Of a stretch of DNA of 64,000 nucleotides, positions 61,248-64,000 are shown piece by piece (the first letter of the stretch is position 1; every line of letters begins with the position of its first letter). The translations under genes were made by a program, and so were the position numbers. Origin of the DNA: CBDCUQ01 sp965222835 (GTDB taxonomy: Bacteria > Pseudomonadota > Alphaproteobacteria > Rhizobiales > Hyphomicrobiaceae); contig CBDCUQ010000004.1 of NCBI GenBank assembly GCA_965222835.1, positions 124,001 to 188,000 on the forward strand, written 5' to 3'. Below the pieces are notes generated by a model. The model was given only the letters and a program-made list of their open reading frames with translations, did no database searches and was not told the DNA's origin.

Positions 61248-62534
61248 TCAGCCAAGACTGCGCCAGATGAGTGCAGCTGCGCCGCAGATGCCGAGTGTCG
61301 CGACGATGCCGCTTCGGACGGCAAAAACCAATAGGAAGGCGGCGGCGGAAAGGACGGCTGCGTCCAGCTGCAGGCTGGCGAGGTCCGGGACGTGCATCCG
61401 GATTGGGCCCATCGTTCTGGCTTCGACGTTGGCGAACAGTACGTGCAGCATCAGCCATACGGTGAGGTTGAGCACGACGCCCACGACGGCGGCTGTGATC
61501 GCAGCCAGCGCCGATCTCAGGTGTGGCTCGGCGTTGAGGCGTTCGATGTAAGGCGCGCTTGCGAAGATGAAAAGGAAGCAGGGGGCAAAGGTTGCCCACA
61601 ACGAGACGGCGGCGCCCAAGATTCCCATCAGGACCGGTACGCCGCCGCCGTGGCGCCAGGCGGCCAGCGTCGACACGAACTCGGTGACAAGAATGAGCGG
61701 GCCCGGTGTCGTTTCGGCAAGTCCTAATGCGTCGAGCATTTCGCCGGGCGTCAGCCAGCCGTAGAACTGCACGGCATCCTGAGCCATGTAGGCGAGCACG
61801 GCATAGGCACCCCCAAAGGTCACGACGGCAAGCTTTGAGAAGAACCAGGCAATCTGCGACAGCACATGGTCCGGTCCGAAAATCGCGGCAACACAGAGAA
61901 GCGGCATGACCCAAATGCTGAGCCAAAACCCGATCGTTCGTGCGGTCGCAGCAGGTGAGATCGCGGCGTGAGGCGTCGTTTCCGGTACTTGAGATGGTGC
62001 GCGAATGTATCCGAAAATTGCGGCGGCAAGAATGATGACTGGAAACGGGACGGCTAGAAAGAAAATGCCGGCGAACGCCGCCGCAGCAATGAGCCAATCC
62101 ACAGTGTTCTTCAGGGCGCGGCCGGCAATGCGCAAAAGGGCCTCGACGACGATGGCGAGTACGGCAGCCTTGACGCCGACGAACAACGCTTCCGCTATAG
62201 GCAATGAACCGTAGGCCGCGTAGCCAAGTGCGAGGGCCAGCATCAATGCTGCACCCGGCAGGACGAAGAGCAGTCCGGCTGCCAGCCCACCCCTGATGCC
62301 ATGCAGACGCCAACCGGAATAGGTCGCAAGCTGCATGGCTTCCGGGCCTGGTAGCAACATGCAGAAATTGAGAGCAGACAAGAAATTCCGCTCGCTGAGC
62401 CATCGTTTTTCGTCAACGAGCACTTTGTGCATCATCGCGATTTGGCCGGCGGGCCCACCAAAGGAGAGCAAGCCGATTTTTGTCCAGGCGCCGAGCGCTT
62501 CTGAAAACGGGGGGCGTTCGTGCGCGCGCATCAT
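61248..62534 (-). CDS. chrA: Chromate efflux transporter ChrA
   Basis: Integral membrane protein of about 428 residues of the CHR family, with about 10-12 helices and two homologous halves: motif FGGPAGQIA/FGGAYAVLAYM and PGP elements (CMLLPGPEAMQL; TTPGPLILVTEF) in each. It exports chromate in characterised species. ATG 62534 fits the usual N-terminus; a longer frame from 62672 starts with TTG. No Shine-Dalgarno site is clear. The neighbour genes do not form a chromate operon, so it may be a general anion transporter. Confidence 0.87.
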   Translation of the reverse strand: MMRAHERPPFSEALGAWTKIGLLSFGGPAGQIAMMHKVLVDEKRWLSERNFLSALNFCMLLPGPEAMQLATYSGWRLHGIRGGLAAGLLFVLPGAALMLALALGYAAYGSLPIAEALFVGVKAAVLAIVVEALLRIAGRALKNTVDWLIAAAAFAGIFFLAVPFPVIILAAAIFGYIRAPSQVPETTPHAAISPAATARTIGFWLSIWVMPLLCVAAIFGPDHVLSQIAWFFSKLAVVTFGGAYAVLAYMAQDAVQFYGWLTPGEMLDALGLAETTPGPLILVTEFVSTLAAWRHGGGVPVLMGILGAAVSLWATFAPCFLFIFASAPYIERLNAEPHLRSALAAITAAVVGVVLNLTVWLMLHVLFANVEARTMGPIRMHVPDLASLQLDAAVLSAAAFLLVFAVRSGIVATLGICGAAALIWRSLG

Positions 62535-63136
62535 GGAGTGCGGGTCCAGATCTTGGAGGGTGTCAGCGGTGTGTGCTGTTGGTTTCGGTGGGTGCGTTGG
62601 TAGACGGCGTGGGTGCAACAATCCAGCCGTGGCTAGCATGAAAGTTTCGGATCGCGCGCCTGACAGCTGCAACTTTCAATTTCTACGTGGCCACGCATGT
62701 TTCAAAGGCTTGAAGATCAGTCACTTTTTTGCCGCAATATCAGACGCCTAGAATTTGTGCCTAAGACGGAATATCTGCGACCTGCCGTCGCGCATTGCTT
62801 GCGCCAATAATTGCAAAGTGTGCGTATTTTCAAGTGCTTGGCGCTACCGCACTTGACCGATGTTCAAATCGCGCGATTGACCGCCACAAATAGCTGGTGT
62901 TTGGGATCGGCCGCCAGAACGGGAAGGCGGGAGGTCTTCCCATAAGAGTGTTCGGTGACAATGCACGTTCTGGTGCTGAGCTCAGGTTCAATCATTTCGG
63001 ACCAAACCCACCAAAAGGCCCAGCCGGGACCAACAACAGAAAAGAAGGTTCACACCGGGAGACGACTATTCCTCCCGGCACTGGCATGGGGATGCGGCTT
63101 GAGCGGATGTCGCCGGCGAATTGGAGAAGAGAAGAC
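62535..63136. other. 602-base gap with a long leader of the rlpA-like gene
   Basis: No gene is supported here. Near the 3' end a clean hairpin, CCGGGAG/CTCCCGG (63055-63078), with a 10-base loop lies 58 bases before the rlpA start and may belong to its 5' leader. The promoter is not obvious. Confidence 0.5.
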
Positions 63137-63646
63137 ATGCGTCAGTTCATTTGTGCTGCTTTAGCAGCTTTGACTTTGAGCGTGCTTCAGGCTGCGCCGG
63201 TTCAGGCACGTACGCATTGGGAATGCATGGGGCCGCCTGCGTCGTGCGTTAAATCCAAGCCTGCTGTCCGTAAATACGGCTACGTCAAGCGGACAAAGGC
63301 CAAGAAGCGCTCGGCATACAAGTACAAGAAAAAGCGTTCCATCACGTCGTCCTATGGCGGTGGCTACAGCGGGCTGGCGTCGTACTACTGGCAGCCGCAG
63401 CGTGTGGCTTCCGGCGGCTGGTTCAATCCGAACGCTCTTACGGCTGCGCATAAGACGCTACCGTTCGGCACCAAGGTGCGCGTGACCAACAAGCGAAACG
63501 GTCGCTCGGTGACGGTCACCATCAACGATCGTGGACCCTACGTGAAAGGCCGTGTGATTGACCTGTCGTCGCGGGCTGCCGGTGTTATCGGCATGAAGGG
63601 TGCCGGCGTTGTGCCGGTTTCGATTGCGGTTCTCGGCCGCGGCTAA
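63137..63646 (+). CDS. RlpA-like septal ring lytic transglycosylase family protein
   Basis: Exported protein of 169 residues with a signal peptide (MRQFICAALAALTLSVLQAAPVQA). A Lys/Arg/Tyr-rich linker (residues 45-70) follows, then a double-psi beta-barrel domain: SGLASYYWQPQRVASGGWFNPNALTAAHKTLPFGTKVRVTNKRNGRSVTVTINDRGPYVKGRVIDLSSRAAGVIGM. The DRGPY motif and conserved Asp suggest lytic activity on peptidoglycan. There is no SPOR domain. Length fits the short RlpA form found in Hyphomicrobiales. The start follows GAAGA; an upstream in-frame start without a signal peptide is rejected. Confidence 0.9.
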   Translation: MRQFICAALAALTLSVLQAAPVQARTHWECMGPPASCVKSKPAVRKYGYVKRTKAKKRSAYKYKKKRSITSSYGGGYSGLASYYWQPQRVASGGWFNPNALTAAHKTLPFGTKVRVTNKRNGRSVTVTINDRGPYVKGRVIDLSSRAAGVIGMKGAGVVPVSIAVLGRG

Positions 63647-63676
63647 TCGGGCCAGAATTCAACACGTCATGCAATT

Positions 63677-63720
63677 GAGGGCGGTGGGGCCAACGAGGCC
63701 GCGCCGCCCTCTTCTTTTGT
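63677..63720 (+). terminator. Rho-independent terminator after the rlpA-like gene
   Basis: GAGGGCGG and CCGCCCTC (63677-63684, 63704-63711) pair around a GGCC-containing loop and are followed by TTCTTTTGTTG. Location 31 bases after the stop makes this a good terminator. Confidence 0.8.
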
Positions 63721-63861
63721 TGTTGGCGACCGTAGACCGCTGTTGTGCGTCCTCGGCGTGCGGCAGGGGTCTTGGCCGCTCGTGCAATCGAGTGTTAGGC
63801 TCGCGGCGCGTATAAGAACGCTCAGGCCTGCCTCGAACCCACAAACGAATGGAGGTCACCC

Positions 63862-64000
63862 ATGGGTCGTCTCGTCATTCTCGTATTTGGGTTGGTTTCT
63901 TATTTCATTGCGCTGGCGAGCCTTGTCTATGCGATCGGGTTTATTGGCAACCTCTACGTTCCAAAGACCATCGATAGCGGCGTGGCGCCGCCGATCGGTG
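63862..64000 (+). CDS. MddA-like membrane methyltransferase, 5' part (cut by window end)
   Basis: The first 46 residues (MGRLVILVFGLVSYFIALAS...) form one or two membrane helices followed by FIGNLYVPKTIDSGVAPP. The IGF-GNL-VPK-IDSG pattern matches methanethiol S-methyltransferase (MddA) and related NnrU/isoprenylcysteine-type proteins. GGAGG lies 6 bases before the ATG. The rest is outside the window, so assignment is tentative but the N-terminus is characteristic. Confidence 0.7.
   Translation, partial: MGRLVILVFGLVSYFIALASLVYAIGFIGNLYVPKTIDSGVAPPIG

Noticed and set aside
60868..62403. 511-residue minus-strand frame across pgi and chrA
   Set aside because: It is out of frame with chrA, overlaps two solid genes, and has Arg/Cys-rich composition without recognisable domains.

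Overview
The window looks like chromosomal core sequence of an alphaproteobacterium in the Hyphomicrobiales, probably near Hyphomicrobium or Filomicrobium. This is inferred from the gene content and order (ftsA-ftsZ-lpxC-bamD-ligA, hisB-DUF2628-hisH beside hslVU, ileS/lspA/lipoprotein/M16 pair, TIGR02300 gene divergent from aroA), an endonuclease-type MutL, a CtrA-type site and GC-rich third codon positions. No phage, IS element, plasmid function or CRISPR array was seen.

Layout. 1-7424: division, envelope and replication genes on the plus strand (ftsA 3' end, ftsZ, lpxC, bamD, ligA), with recN absent from its usual place between bamD and ligA. 7430-15018: glycosyltransferase, OmpA-like and FecR-domain envelope proteins, ymdB-like phosphoesterase and 5-formyl-THF cyclo-ligase, a hairpin-dense intergenic region, and a formyltransferase. 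15060-31992: FAD oxidase, a Cys-rich secreted peptide, a 27-residue membrane micropeptide candidate, tsaC/sua5, an acyl-CoA dehydrogenase/enoyl-CoA hydratase/unknown membrane protein/SDR series, O-antigen ligase, yebC, ppdK, an M20 peptidase, RNase T2 and small hypotheticals. 32074-38480: mutL, tfoX-like, FAD monooxygenase, CHCC zinc finger, alpha/beta hydrolase and an extensin-like lipoprotein. 38716-46674: infC (AUC start), hisH-DUF2628-hisB, hslVU, phaZ, aroA, TIGR02300. 46762-49566: tRNA-Ala(GGC), an unusual membrane protein, a methyltransferase and the RNase P RNA. 49840-61170: ileS, a small SPW/YHS/LysR insertion, lspA, lipoprotein, two M16 peptidases and pgi. 61248-64000: chrA, rlpA-like gene and the start of an mddA-like methyltransferase.

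How the genes fit together. Most serve the envelope (lipid A, BAM complex, lipoprotein maturation, O-antigen, peptidoglycan-binding or remodelling proteins), information processing (LigA, MutL, IleS, IF-3, RNase P, tRNA, TsaC) and central metabolism (PPDK, PGI, His and aromatic biosynthesis, PHB mobilisation, acyl-CoA oxidation). Several operons that are normally conserved in the class are broken here (no recN; no hisA/hisF after hisH; no cmk/rpsA after aroA; three genes inserted between ileS and lspA), which points to local rearrangement. I found no clear new defence or mobile system. The best leads are the structured region at 13985-14160, the two tiny peptides at 16601-17042, the membrane proteins at 20692-22257 and 47043-48086, and the repeats on either side of ileS. 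Start codons were chosen from Shine-Dalgarno spacing and family length, and several differ from the longest possible reading frame.
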